From the NCBI GenBank assembly GCA_040389965.1, contig JAZJZF010000015.1:1-30230 (forward strand): a stretch of DNA of 30,230 nt, read 5' to 3'. Positions 22,984 through 30,230 of the stretch are shown piece after piece. The stretch is from UBA4416 sp040389965 (lineage in GTDB: Bacteria; Bacteroidota; Bacteroidia; B-17B0; Aurantibacillaceae). The stretch's first letter is position 1. Every line of letters starts with the position of its first letter. Under the pieces are notes generated by a model. It saw only the letters and a list, made by a program, of their open reading frames with translations, searched no databases and was not told the DNA's origin. Both the position numbers and the translations under genes were made by a program.

Positions 22984-24633
22984 TTACTCTTTAATAAATT
23001 TGCTTTGTACAGCTCCCTGATCCGTTGTAATGGTAAGGAAATATACTCCGCCAGCAACTGTATTAGTAAATACAGCTTTATAAGAATTTCCCTGTGCCGT
23101 AAATGCACATTCAATCGTGTTTCCTAAGACATCCGTTAGCATAACAGACTGTACTTTTTGATCTGTATTAAAGGCGATATAGTCTTTTGCCGGATTAGGG
23201 AACACTTTTAAAACAGCTTTATGTATTTCGGATATGGACGTTGGCATAGCGTTTAAGTAAGTACTTGCCAGGCACATATTGGGGATTCCCCATCCATAAT
23301 TATTATCCGGAGTATTGTATCGTGTTGATGCATTACGGATAGCCGCTAATACCTGCATATTTGTTTTACCCGGATTAGCCTGCCATAAACACGCTACTGC
23401 ACCTGCCATAACAGGGCATGCAAAAGAAGTTCCGTTGCCTGAAGTAAATGCGCCGCTTGGCTGGCATACGTATGTGCCTTCACCCATAGTACTTACATCC
23501 GGCTTAATGCGGCCATCGGCAGTAGGTCCTACAGAGCTGAATCCCGAATGCAAACCACTTCCATTTACAGAACCAACCGTACAGATACTATCTGCATCAG
23601 CAGGCACACCAACGTAATGCCACGAATTGGTTCCTTCGTTTCCTGCAGCGTTCAATAAAAAAATGCCCTTACGTGCCGCCATGGTCGCTGCAATAGAAGC
23701 CACGGATGTTTTACCGTTTAAATCGGCATAAGTATGATTTTGAGAAGGTATATCAAATGTTGTATAACCTAAGGAAGTTGTAATAATATCAACCCCTAAA
23801 CTGTCTGCCAGCTCTGCTGCTACTACCCAGTTATTTTCTTCAATAATTTTTTCGCTGGCAACATCTTCCGAACGGAATAAATAATAGTTTGCCTTTGGAG
23901 CTGTTCCTATTAAATTACCCGGCGAATTCCCAGCCATACAGGATAATACCATGGCTCCATGAGAATCGTCTTCATAAACAGCCGTGTTCCCTGCAACAAT
24001 ATCGCGGGTACCTAAAATCCGTCCTTCATTTCTTAGCGAATCAAACACAGGATTCATATCTGCATTACTAAACCCATCATCAATAACGGCAATGGTCATA
24101 TTTTGTCCTCTGAAACCCATGTTATGCATACATTCCAGATTCATTTGATTTACTTGTGTAACAGAAGGCCCGTAATTATAACCTGTAACAGCTGCCGAAG
24201 AAGACCTGCTTACCTGCTGTGTAGGTGCATTGATAACATCAGGTTGAGTAGCATGGTACCTGTTTACAGGCGCAGCACTTAACACACATGATAAACTGTT
24301 TACTGCCGTTAACTGGCTGCTATTAGCAATAATAACAATTGCCGCGTTAAACCATTTGGAACACTGAAACACAACAGCTCCCGTAGCATTTACCTGGTTA
24401 ATATAACTCTGATTAACCGGTATATCGGTCATGTCAATACTAATGTTTTGAGTAATTCGGCGGGAAACAGATTTGGGTGTTAAAAAAGCCCCGGGATTAC
24501 TGATACTATAAGGCGACCCCGCTTTATCCGTAAATTTTACCCAGTATTTTGTTTGAGCGTTTACATTGAGTTCGGCCAGCAATAGCAATACAACTGTAAG
24601 TCCAAAAAGTATTTTTTTGTTATTCAATTCCAT
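22984..24633 (-). CDS. T9SS-exported subtilisin-like serine protease
   Basis: A secreted S8-family peptidase of 549 residues. The signal peptide is MELNNKKILFGLTVVLLLLA and onward to NVNAQ. A prodomain-like region with VSRRITQ and similar phrases precedes the catalytic domain. The triad is Asp185 in IAVIDDGFS, His225 in EDDSHGAMVLS and Ser403 in NGTSFACPVMAG. The oxyanion Asn332 is in NAAGNEGTNS. The last 75 residues are a T9SS sorting domain, with LKVFPNPAKDYIAF, a GGVYFLTI strand and the ending QSKFIKE. It should be exported through the type IX machine and act outside the cell. The ATG at 24633 overlaps the preceding lipoprotein gene; an in-frame ATG at 24642 is an alternative. Confidence 0.94.
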   Translation of the reverse strand: MELNNKKILFGLTVVLLLLAELNVNAQTKYWVKFTDKAGSPYSISNPGAFLTPKSVSRRITQNISIDMTDIPVNQSYINQVNATGAVVFQCSKWFNAAIVIIANSSQLTAVNSLSCVLSAAPVNRYHATQPDVINAPTQQVSRSSSAAVTGYNYGPSVTQVNQMNLECMHNMGFRGQNMTIAVIDDGFSNADMNPVFDSLRNEGRILGTRDIVAGNTAVYEDDSHGAMVLSCMAGNSPGNLIGTAPKANYYLFRSEDVASEKIIEENNWVVAAELADSLGVDIITTSLGYTTFDIPSQNHTYADLNGKTSVASIAATMAARKGIFLLNAAGNEGTNSWHYVGVPADADSICTVGSVNGSGLHSGFSSVGPTADGRIKPDVSTMGEGTYVCQPSGAFTSGNGTSFACPVMAGAVACLWQANPGKTNMQVLAAIRNASTRYNTPDNNYGWGIPNMCLASTYLNAMPTSISEIHKAVLKVFPNPAKDYIAFNTDQKVQSVMLTDVLGNTIECAFTAQGNSYKAVFTNTVAGGVYFLTITTDQGAVQSKFIKE

Positions 24634-25336
24634 GAGATACATATGTTAATTTATAAATAATTCCTTTTTCAATGCGTTGTTCAACCGGCACATTTGCCAC
24701 TACAGTGTTGGAATAAAGATCGGTAATTTCCCGATACACCAAGCCTACTTCTTTAGCATATTTTTCGATATAATACTGGCGATGAATGACATTTTTGTGT
24801 TTATCATCCTTTTGTTCTACACATAATACCCTGTCAAAAGTTGTACTGTTTACAACATGGATCTGGTCGGTAAACAGGTATTTAAAGTCCATTTCTCCAA
24901 GCGTATTTTGCGCATTGCCATTCCAAACAACATCTGTTTTAACCGGAAAAACCAATTTGGTAATGCGCTCGTTTTCTTCTACGACTTCAAGCGCAGTGTT
25001 TGTTTTAGTATAGTTCCATACGTCTTTTACTGTCCAGCCTATCTGATCATAGCTTTTTGCAGGATCGTATTTTTTTACATAACGGATCATTTTAATGGCA
25101 GGACGCCCCTGATTATCGGTAATGGCTTCAGCGAGTTTTTCTTTAATACGGTATTTGTAATAAATGGTATCATGCGCAAAATCGTCATATACCGTAGAAT
25201 CTACATCATATACAATGTATTTTCCAATGGTTTCGGGAGCATAACCATAGCCTACATCCGGCGCTGTTTCAGTCTTCTTTTTTTTGCAGGACAAACAGAA
25301 CACAAAAACAATAAGTATATAAATTATATTTTTGAT
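24620..25336 (-). CDS. Predicted lipoprotein upstream of the protease, non-AUG start suspected
   Basis: A predicted lipoprotein of about 238 residues whose function I do not recognise. The first ordinary start codon is a GTG at 25303 (MFCLSCKKKK), which would leave only the tail of a signal peptide. Reading upstream in the same frame gives IKNIIYILIVFVFCLSC, a complete lipoprotein signal with Cys17 as the lipidated residue, beginning at ATC (25334-25336). An in-frame TAG lies 15 codons before it. I therefore extend the gene to the ATC. The mature part is a beta-rich extracellular-type domain (YVVYD-like strands, DKHKNVIHRQYYIEKYAKEV). It overlaps the protease gene by 14 bases, so the two are probably translationally coupled. 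Confidence 0.7.
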   Translation of the reverse strand: MKNIIYILIVFVFCLSCKKKKTETAPDVGYGYAPETIGKYIVYDVDSTVYDDFAHDTIYYKYRIKEKLAEAITDNQGRPAIKMIRYVKKYDPAKSYDQIGWTVKDVWNYTKTNTALEVVEENERITKLVFPVKTDVVWNGNAQNTLGEMDFKYLFTDQIHVVNSTTFDRVLCVEQKDDKHKNVIHRQYYIEKYAKEVGLVYREITDLYSNTVVANVPVEQRIEKGIIYKLTYVSHGIE

Positions 25337-25410
25337 GCTTAAAATTACTGATAAATAATCGCTAAAACAATTCTAAAATTACCTTAAATTCGTGCAAAAT
25401 TTATACTACT

Positions 25411-26568
25411 ATGTCTGATTTTTCTAATCATAAATTTGGCACAAAAGCCATTCATGCAGGCGCTGAGCCCGATCCATCAACGGGTGCCATTATGACCCCT
25501 ATTTTTCAAACATCCACTTATGTTCAGGAATCTCCCGGAACAAATAAAGGTTACGGATATGCCCGCGGTAAAAACCCTACGCGTGAAGCGCTTCAAAAAA
25601 ACATTGCTGCTCTCGAAAACGGGAAACACTGCGTTTGCTTTAGTAGCGGAATGGGTGCTACAGATGCTGTTATGAAATTATTACGTCCGGGCGATGAAGT
25701 TATTACCGGTGACGATTTGTATGGCGGTTCTTACCGTATGTTTACAAAGATTTATCAAAACTACGGCATTAAGTTTCACTTCATTAATTTAAGTAATGCT
25801 GAAAACATTAAGCAATACGTTAACTCAAACACAAAATTGATCTGGGCGGAAACACCTACCAATCCTACCATGCAGATCATTGATATTGAAGCATGTTCTG
25901 CCATCGCAAAAGCAAATAACATTTTGTTAGCGGTTGATAATACATTTGCATCGCCTTACCTGCAAAATCCTTTAGCATTAGGTGCTGATATTGTAATGCA
26001 TTCGGTTACCAAATACTTAGGCGGCCACAGCGATGTAGTAATGGGTGCTTTAATAGTTAATGACGATAAATTGCATGAGCAATTGTATTTTATTTTAAAC
26101 AGCTGTGGGGCAAATCCTGGCCCTATGGATAGCTTTCTAGTAATGCGTGGTATTAAAACCCTGCATTTACGCATGGAACGCCACTGTTTTAACGGACGCA
26201 AAATTGCTGAATATTTAAAAACGCATCCTAAAATTGAAAAAATTTACTGGCCCGGTTTTACTGATCATCCTAACCATGAGATCGCGAAAAAACAAATGCG
26301 CGATTTTGGAGGTATGATCTCTATTGTATTAAAAGGAGCGTCCTTAGAACAAACTTTTAAAATTGCATCCTCTTTCAAAGTATTTTCTTTGGCTGAATCA
26401 TTAGGCGGAGTTGAATCATTGATCAACCACCCTGCTACTATGACGCATGCCTCTATACCTAAAGCAGAACGCGATAAAGCGGGTGTTGTAGAAAACCTAT
26501 TACGTTTAAGTGTTGGTGTAGAAGACTACGAAGACCTGATTGAAGATTTGAAACAGGCTTTAAGCTAA
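25411..26568 (+). CDS. Cystathionine gamma-synthase/lyase family PLP enzyme
   Basis: A 385-residue PLP-dependent enzyme of the Cys/Met trans-sulfuration family. The PLP lysine is Lys201 in MHSVTKYLGGHSDVVMG. Asp176 in LLAVDNTFASP contacts the cofactor ring nitrogen. Other motifs are YGYARGKNPTREAL, CFSSGMGATDAVM, AETPTNPTMQI and the substrate-carboxylate region SLGGVESLINHPATMTHAS. The family includes cystathionine gamma-synthase, gamma-lyase and beta-lyase, and sequence motifs alone do not settle which; residues in the C-terminal SLGGVESL loop fit the gamma-synthase/gamma-lyase group. It is cytosolic, tetrameric in known members, and monocistronic with a perfect terminator. Confidence 0.92.
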   Translation: MSDFSNHKFGTKAIHAGAEPDPSTGAIMTPIFQTSTYVQESPGTNKGYGYARGKNPTREALQKNIAALENGKHCVCFSSGMGATDAVMKLLRPGDEVITGDDLYGGSYRMFTKIYQNYGIKFHFINLSNAENIKQYVNSNTKLIWAETPTNPTMQIIDIEACSAIAKANNILLAVDNTFASPYLQNPLALGADIVMHSVTKYLGGHSDVVMGALIVNDDKLHEQLYFILNSCGANPGPMDSFLVMRGIKTLHLRMERHCFNGRKIAEYLKTHPKIEKIYWPGFTDHPNHEIAKKQMRDFGGMISIVLKGASLEQTFKIASSFKVFSLAESLGGVESLINHPATMTHASIPKAERDKAGVVENLLRLSVGVEDYEDLIEDLKQALS

Positions 26569-26571
26569 ATT

Positions 26572-26603
26572 AAAAAAGCGATCCATTAACGGATCGCTTT
26601 TTT
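26572..26603 (+). terminator. Rho-independent terminator of the trans-sulfuration gene
   Basis: A 13-base perfect stem pairs AAAAAAGCGATCC (26572-26584) with GGATCGCTTTTTT (26591-26603) around the loop ATTAAC. The A-run and T-run allow it to act on both strands. Confidence 0.92.
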
Positions 26604-26643
26604 ATTTAATCGTATTTTAGAACAATGATTTTAGTTTTGTCGC

Positions 26644-26739
26644 TTCGAGTGATTTTTGCCTGAACTTTGCAAAAATTGTATCGAGAAGCATTATCGTTCT
26701 CGATACAAAAAATGAGAAGAGACACATTTTTCACTCGAA
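26644..26739. repeat. Nested inverted-repeat element between convergent genes
   Basis: An outer pair, TTCGAGTGA (26644-26652) and TCACTCGAA (26731-26739), encloses an inner perfect 12-base pair, TTGTATCGAGAA (26676-26687) and TTCTCGATACAA (26697-26708), with a nine-base loop. The whole element can fold as one long cruciform or RNA hairpin. Motifs like TTCTCGATACAA recur as dispersed repeats in other Bacteroidota genomes, as far as I recall; copies elsewhere in this genome cannot be seen here. It carries no open reading frame. Confidence 0.62.
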
Positions 26740-26755
26740 CTGACTGTATTATTCT

Positions 26756-27124
26756 TTATCTTGAATAAGGAAATAAATACATCCATACAACCCTTGATAT
26801 TTTAAAATTAGGAATCGAAAAAAGAACGATCACTCCTGTTACGATAGAGGCAAGCATAAGACCCGAAAATTCTTTTATAAAAAAAGAAGCAATTAAAAAA
26901 GCAATGATGCCTTCAAGCACAGCCAGTCCGTAACTAACGTACATGGCTCCTAAAAAGTATCCCGGTTCGCCGTGGAAATCGTAGTGACACACCTCACAAT
27001 GGTCTTTCATTTTAGGAAGATGAATCCATGTTTTATATTTTTGCTGATAGATGTCTCCTTCACCACAATTAGGACATTTCCCTTTTGACATTTTCCATAC
27101 CTTATTTGCAAATGACTTTTCCAT
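26756..27124 (-). CDS. DUF983 membrane protein
   Basis: A 122-residue protein of the DUF983 family. Two pairs of cysteines, Cys17/Cys20 in GKCPNCGEGD and Cys43/Cys46 in HCEVCHYDF, form an N-terminal zinc ribbon. The family signature EPGYFLGAMYVSYG follows, then two membrane segments (LAVLEGIIAFLIASFFI and LMLASIVTGVIVLFSIP). The role is unknown; the gene is common and usually isolated in Bacteroidota. It is convergent with the trans-sulfuration gene and divergent from the AraC gene. No obvious -7 box was found just upstream. Confidence 0.92.
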   Translation of the reverse strand: MEKSFANKVWKMSKGKCPNCGEGDIYQQKYKTWIHLPKMKDHCEVCHYDFHGEPGYFLGAMYVSYGLAVLEGIIAFLIASFFIKEFSGLMLASIVTGVIVLFSIPNFKISRVVWMYLFPYSR

Positions 27125-27226
27125 AACTCTGTTTTTTAGTACAAATTTCAGTATAATGCAGGCAATTACACGTTAAAATAAACTCTAGTTATAGCACAAT
27201 TAAGACATTTTATGTAATTTTACAGC

Positions 27227-28105
27227 ATGTCAAAACAAGATCTTCCTGTTTACAGCATTAAAAAATTTAATCAGGATCCTGATAACCTGAGCTTTTATGC
27301 AAATACGTTACAGGAACATCTGGAAAAGCATCATTTTATACATGTACCCCATAAGCATGATTTTTTTCTGTCTATTTTATTTACAAAAGGAAGCGGTACA
27401 CACGAAGTTGATTTTACAATGTATGATGTAAAACCCAGTTACGTTTTTATGCTTTCTCCCGGTCAAACCCATGATTGGAAGCTTTCGAAAGACACCGAAG
27501 GATATATTTATTTCCATAGTAAAGATTTTTATGACCTGGCACATAGTACTCATAAGATCCAGCAGTTTCCGTTTTTTGAATCGATTTATAATTCACCCTT
27601 AATTATTTTAAAAGGAAAAAATCTTGAAAACATCACGGCGTTATTTCGCGAAACACTGGAAGAACATCAAAGTCACAAAGCTTTAAAGCAGCAAAAAATT
27701 CTGGCAATGATTAATTGCGTGTATGTTGAATTGGCAAGAAGTTACCAATCAAACACACCTGTTCAACACCAGCATATGAACTATCTTAGCAAAGCAAGAA
27801 AACTGGAAAACCTGATTGATGAAAACTTTAAAACACTTAAATATCCTAAAGAGTATGCTCCGTTAATGAACATGACCGAAAAACACCTGAACCGCATCTG
27901 CAAAACTTCCCTCAATAAAACCACCAGCCAGTTAATTACAGACAGGATTATTCTGGAAGCAAAACGCCTGTTGGTTCAAACAGACTTATCTGTAAGCCAA
28001 ATTGCCGAAAACCTTGGATATATTGATAATTCATACTTTTCGAGGCTTTTTAAAAAACATGAAAACGAAACGCCTTTAAGTTTTGTGGCAAAATACAGGC
28101 ATTAA
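27227..28105 (+). CDS. AraC-family transcriptional regulator
   Basis: A 292-residue regulator with an N-terminal cupin-like sensor domain and a C-terminal AraC DNA-binding domain. The sensor region (about 30-110) contains HVPHKHDFFLSILFTKGSG and FMLSPGQTHDWKLS, the metal-like His positions of small-molecule-binding cupins. The C-terminal domain (about 190-292) has two helix-turn-helix units, with LNMTEKHLNRICK-like and LSVSQIAENLGYIDNSYFSR segments, then the family end FKKHENETPLSFVAKYRH. The inducer is unknown. It does not overlap a neighbour; the next gene starts 68 bases later and could be co-transcribed. Target genes cannot be named. Confidence 0.92.
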   Translation: MSKQDLPVYSIKKFNQDPDNLSFYANTLQEHLEKHHFIHVPHKHDFFLSILFTKGSGTHEVDFTMYDVKPSYVFMLSPGQTHDWKLSKDTEGYIYFHSKDFYDLAHSTHKIQQFPFFESIYNSPLIILKGKNLENITALFRETLEEHQSHKALKQQKILAMINCVYVELARSYQSNTPVQHQHMNYLSKARKLENLIDENFKTLKYPKEYAPLMNMTEKHLNRICKTSLNKTTSQLITDRIILEAKRLLVQTDLSVSQIAENLGYIDNSYFSRLFKKHENETPLSFVAKYRH

Positions 28106-28173
28106 ATAAATATAATATAAATGCATAATTACTGCATAAACACTTAAATTTACCTTCATTAATTTACAGCAGG

Positions 28174-28995
28174 ATGAGATTTTTTGAGGAACTGTTTAAA
28201 GCCATAGCAAATTGTTTTAGGGGACTACCTTTACTTTTTGAAAAAGGCTTATGGCCCTATTTACTCTATCCTGTTATAATGTGGGTATGTGTTTGGGCCG
28301 GTAGTATCTGGTTGTTTGCAAAACTCGCTACCCAAATTACAGAATACATCAACGGGCAATTAAACTTTGAAACCATTCCCGATTCAGGTGCATGGCTGTC
28401 GTTCGCCAAACCCTTTCTAACAGGCTATTTCAGTATTATTATTGGCTGGATCATAAAACTGGTATTCTGGATGGTATCAGGTACGTTTATTAAATACGTC
28501 CTTTTAATATTGCTCTCTCCCCTCTTTTCTTTATTATCCGAATCGCTGGAAGAAAAATTAACCGAGAAAAAATTTCCGTTTAATGGCATGCAACTTCTAA
28601 AAGATATTTTCAGAGGCATTGGCATTAGTTTAAGAAATATGATACTGGAATATTTTTTTATTGCCATCTGCTTTTTACTTACTCTGTTTGTTCCGCTATT
28701 AGCCATTGTTACAGTGCCCCTCCTTTTCTTTATTTCGTGGTATTACATAGGCTTTACAATGCTTGATTATAATTTTGAAAGACATAAAATGACCATTTCG
28801 CAAAGTGCCTCTTTTACGCGGAAACACAAAGGCACAGCTATTGGCATTGGTATCGTGTATTCTTTTTTTATGTTACTCCCTTTATTTATGGGTTTATTCT
28901 TTGGCCCTATTTTAGCCGTTGTTGGCGCTACCCTTTGCTTTTTAGATATTCAACAAAAACAACAGTCCACTCCGGTTCAACCAAACACACTATAG
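28174..28995 (+). CDS. EI24/CysZ-like integral membrane protein
   Basis: A 273-residue membrane protein of the EI24 superfamily, to which the sulfate permease CysZ belongs. It opens with an amphipathic cytosolic stretch (MRFFEELFKAIANCFRGLP) and then LLFEKGLWPYLLYPVIMW, the family's typical first hairpin. Further membrane segments lie near 95-115, 160-190 and 225-255. FISWYYIGFTMLDYNFERHK, a conserved feature of CysZ-like proteins, is at about 190-210. Sulfate transport is possible but unproven; no cysteine biosynthesis genes adjoin it. Its stop is four bases from the mqnA start, so the two form a tight pair. Confidence 0.88.
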   Translation: MRFFEELFKAIANCFRGLPLLFEKGLWPYLLYPVIMWVCVWAGSIWLFAKLATQITEYINGQLNFETIPDSGAWLSFAKPFLTGYFSIIIGWIIKLVFWMVSGTFIKYVLLILLSPLFSLLSESLEEKLTEKKFPFNGMQLLKDIFRGIGISLRNMILEYFFIAICFLLTLFVPLLAIVTVPLLFFISWYYIGFTMLDYNFERHKMTISQSASFTRKHKGTAIGIGIVYSFFMLLPLFMGLFFGPILAVVGATLCFLDIQQKQQSTPVQPNTL

Positions 28996-28999
28996 CATT

Positions 29000-29740
29000 A
29001 TGTACGCTCTATCTATTGTTAACTATTATAATACAACACCATTTCTTTACGGTTTAAAGTACCATCCTTTAAAAACAGCGGCAAACATCGAATATGATAT
29101 TCCAAGCACCTGCGCCCAAAAACTAAAGCAAAAAACCGTAGATATAGGCCTTGTACCCGTTGCTATTATTCCTGAACTCGATACATACCACATTATTACC
29201 GACTATTGTATTGGTGCAAACGGTAAGGTTGACAGTGTAAAATTATTTGCGCACAAACCTCTGGAAGAACTCACACACATTGTCCTCGATTACCAATCAA
29301 AAACATCCATTACACTGGTACAGGTACTTAACAGGCATTTCTGGAAAAAGAACATTCAGTTTATTCCTGCCGAAGAAGGCTTTGAAACAAAAATTGGCGG
29401 AACTACCGGCGCAGTTATTATAGGAGACAGAACCTTTGGCCTAACTACCAAAGACCATCCTTACCACTACGACCTGGCCGAAGAATGGAAAAAATATACC
29501 GGTCTGCCCTTTGTATTTGCCTGCTGGGTAAGTAATAAAAAAATAGATGATGCGTTTATAAACGAATTTAATGATACCCTCAAATATGGTATAGACCATA
29601 TCAAAGAGGCTGCTGAAGAAAAAAAACATCCTGCTCCAGGTTTCGATTCCTATGACTATTTAAAAAACAAGATCTCTTATACCCTGAATGCTCAGAAAAG
29701 AGAGGCTTTGGACTTATTTTTAAAGCTGATGAAACATTAA
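29000..29740 (+). CDS. mqnA: Chorismate dehydratase (futalosine-pathway menaquinone synthesis)
   Basis: MqnA removes water from chorismate to give 3-enolpyruvylbenzoate, the first step of the futalosine route to menaquinone. The 246 residues show the family pattern: VNYYNTTPFLYGLKYH at the start, PSTCAQKLKQKTVDIGLVPV (substrate pocket with the conserved Ser/Thr and DIGLVP), IGANGKVDSVKLFAHKPLEE, and IIGDRTFG in the second lobe. The fold is that of a two-lobed periplasmic-binding-type enzyme but cytosolic. MqnD is the closest relative, and the motifs SxxCAQ and ANGxVxSVxL favour MqnA. The gene pairs with the CysZ-like gene upstream. The presence of MqnA suggests the host lacks the classical MenFDHC route; that needs the rest of the genome. 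Confidence 0.9.
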   Translation: MYALSIVNYYNTTPFLYGLKYHPLKTAANIEYDIPSTCAQKLKQKTVDIGLVPVAIIPELDTYHIITDYCIGANGKVDSVKLFAHKPLEELTHIVLDYQSKTSITLVQVLNRHFWKKNIQFIPAEEGFETKIGGTTGAVIIGDRTFGLTTKDHPYHYDLAEEWKKYTGLPFVFACWVSNKKIDDAFINEFNDTLKYGIDHIKEAAEEKKHPAPGFDSYDYLKNKISYTLNAQKREALDLFLKLMKH

Positions 29741-29767
29741 TTTATATTGACATTCCCCCCAACAGTC

Positions 29768-30230
29768 GTGAGTAAAATAGTTATCGCATACCTTCTTTCC
29801 TTTACCTCCTTCATTATTCCGTTGGCTGTTTTTGCCCAAATCGATTCTAACCTGGTGATCACCTACGATTTCAATGACCATGAAATCAGGGAAAAGAATG
29901 GACTTGTTGTTCCAAAACCAGTAGGCATCTCGCTGGCCAGCGATCGTTTTGGAAATGAAAGGTCCGCTGTTTATTTACACGGTAACCCCGACAGTTATTT
30001 AAATTTAGGAACATCCCCTTACTTAAAACCTGAATCAGGATCGATATCCATTTGGGTAAATTTAGACAGGTACATCTATTCCGGAAGAGGCTCAGATGCC
30101 AATTCCATTATAGGAGCCAAGAACGGCCCTGGGGATGATTTTAACCAAGCATATGGCATCTGTTATGAGTTTCAGAGTAAACGCCTGTTGGCTGTTTCGC
30201 ATAAGGATTCTACGCTCGATATCAATATTA
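29768..30230 (+). CDS. Secreted LamG-like protein, 5' part only
   Basis: The first 154 codons of a gene cut by the window end. The start is a GTG at 29768, chosen because it gives a good signal peptide: VSKIVIAYLLSFTSFIIPLA and then VFAQ. The visible mature part opens IDSNLVITYDFNDHEIREKNG and includes GNPDSYLNLGTSPYLKP and GSISIWVNLDRYIYSGRG, the pattern of a LamG/concanavalin-like lectin domain. In Bacteroidota this opening is found both in secreted adhesin-like proteins and in sensor proteins whose C-terminal part is a histidine kinase or regulator. Which it is cannot be decided here. It starts 27 bases after mqnA. Confidence 0.75.
   Translation, partial: MSKIVIAYLLSFTSFIIPLAVFAQIDSNLVITYDFNDHEIREKNGLVVPKPVGISLASDRFGNERSAVYLHGNPDSYLNLGTSPYLKPESGSISIWVNLDRYIYSGRGSDANSIIGAKNGPGDDFNQAYGICYEFQSKRLLAVSHKDSTLDINI

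Noticed and set aside
24857..25342. 161-codon open frame on the plus strand opposite the lipoprotein gene
   Set aside because: It is antisense to a gene with a clear lipoprotein signal and overlap with the protease gene. Its composition (Phe/Ile-rich) reflects the opposite strand, and no promoter or family motif supports it.

Overview
The window looks like chromosome from an AT-rich member of the Bacteroidota. Three things point there. Many genes are preceded by the phylum's unusual promoter (a -33 TTTG-like box, about 17-20 nt, then TAnnTTTG). Two secreted proteins end in type IX secretion (T9SS) sorting tails. Several families are typical of the phylum (DUF983, Bacteroidota-type Crp/Fnr, OmpA+TPR lipoprotein, MqnA, LuxE-like acyl transferase). 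The order within the phylum cannot be fixed from this stretch. I see no tRNA, rRNA, CRISPR array, integrase, transposase or phage gene, and no gene-free gap longer than about 230 bases.

Layout. 1-2.4 kb (minus strand): an incomplete UMF1-type MFS transporter and an OmpA-domain protein. 2.6-4.8 kb: rpsT and a strongly codon-biased OmpA/TPR lipoprotein, each closed by a clear terminator. 4.9-7.3 kb: a compact run of DUF1015, a GNAT acetyltransferase and YggS. A REPIN-like repeat fills the convergent gap at 7.35-7.46 kb. 7.5-8.8 kb (minus): an alkyltransferase-like DNA-repair protein coupled to a LuxE-like acyl transferase. 8.9-9.9 kb: a small lipoprotein and an unrecognised small acidic protein. 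10-13.5 kb: CdsA, glutamate dehydrogenase and a divergent RsmH-family methyltransferase. 13.7-15 kb: a T9SS-exported repeat protein. 15.1-17.5 kb: a Crp/Fnr regulator, an AhpD-like protein and a convergent Bcr/CflA efflux pump. 17.6-21.3 kb: a five-gene plus-strand run (YdcF-like, DUF1801, ion channel, AlkZ-like DNA glycosylase, GNAT+NTF2 fusion). 21.4-22.9 kb: an ArsR-SRPBCC-YdeI operon with a striking operator over its promoter. 23-25.3 kb (minus): a lipoprotein whose gene overlaps that of a T9SS subtilisin-like protease. 25.4-27.1 kb: a cystathionine gamma-synthase/lyase family enzyme, a second nested inverted repeat and DUF983. 27.2-30.2 kb: an AraC regulator, an EI24/CysZ-like membrane protein, MqnA and the start of a LamG-like secreted protein.

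How the genes relate. Most of the window is housekeeping or common accessory content: translation (rpsT, RsmH-like), lipid and quinone synthesis (CdsA, MqnA), amino-acid metabolism (Gdh, trans-sulfuration enzyme, YggS) and envelope (OmpA domains, lipoproteins, T9SS cargo). The 15-23 kb stretch is richer in stress-type genes: three regulators or regulator-linked units, efflux, alkylation/crosslink repair and detoxification-type small proteins. I did not find a clearly new multi-gene system. The best leads are the two folded repeat elements, the ArsR operator, the possible AUC start, the hairpin abutting the cdsA start codon, and the channel/glycosylase operon.
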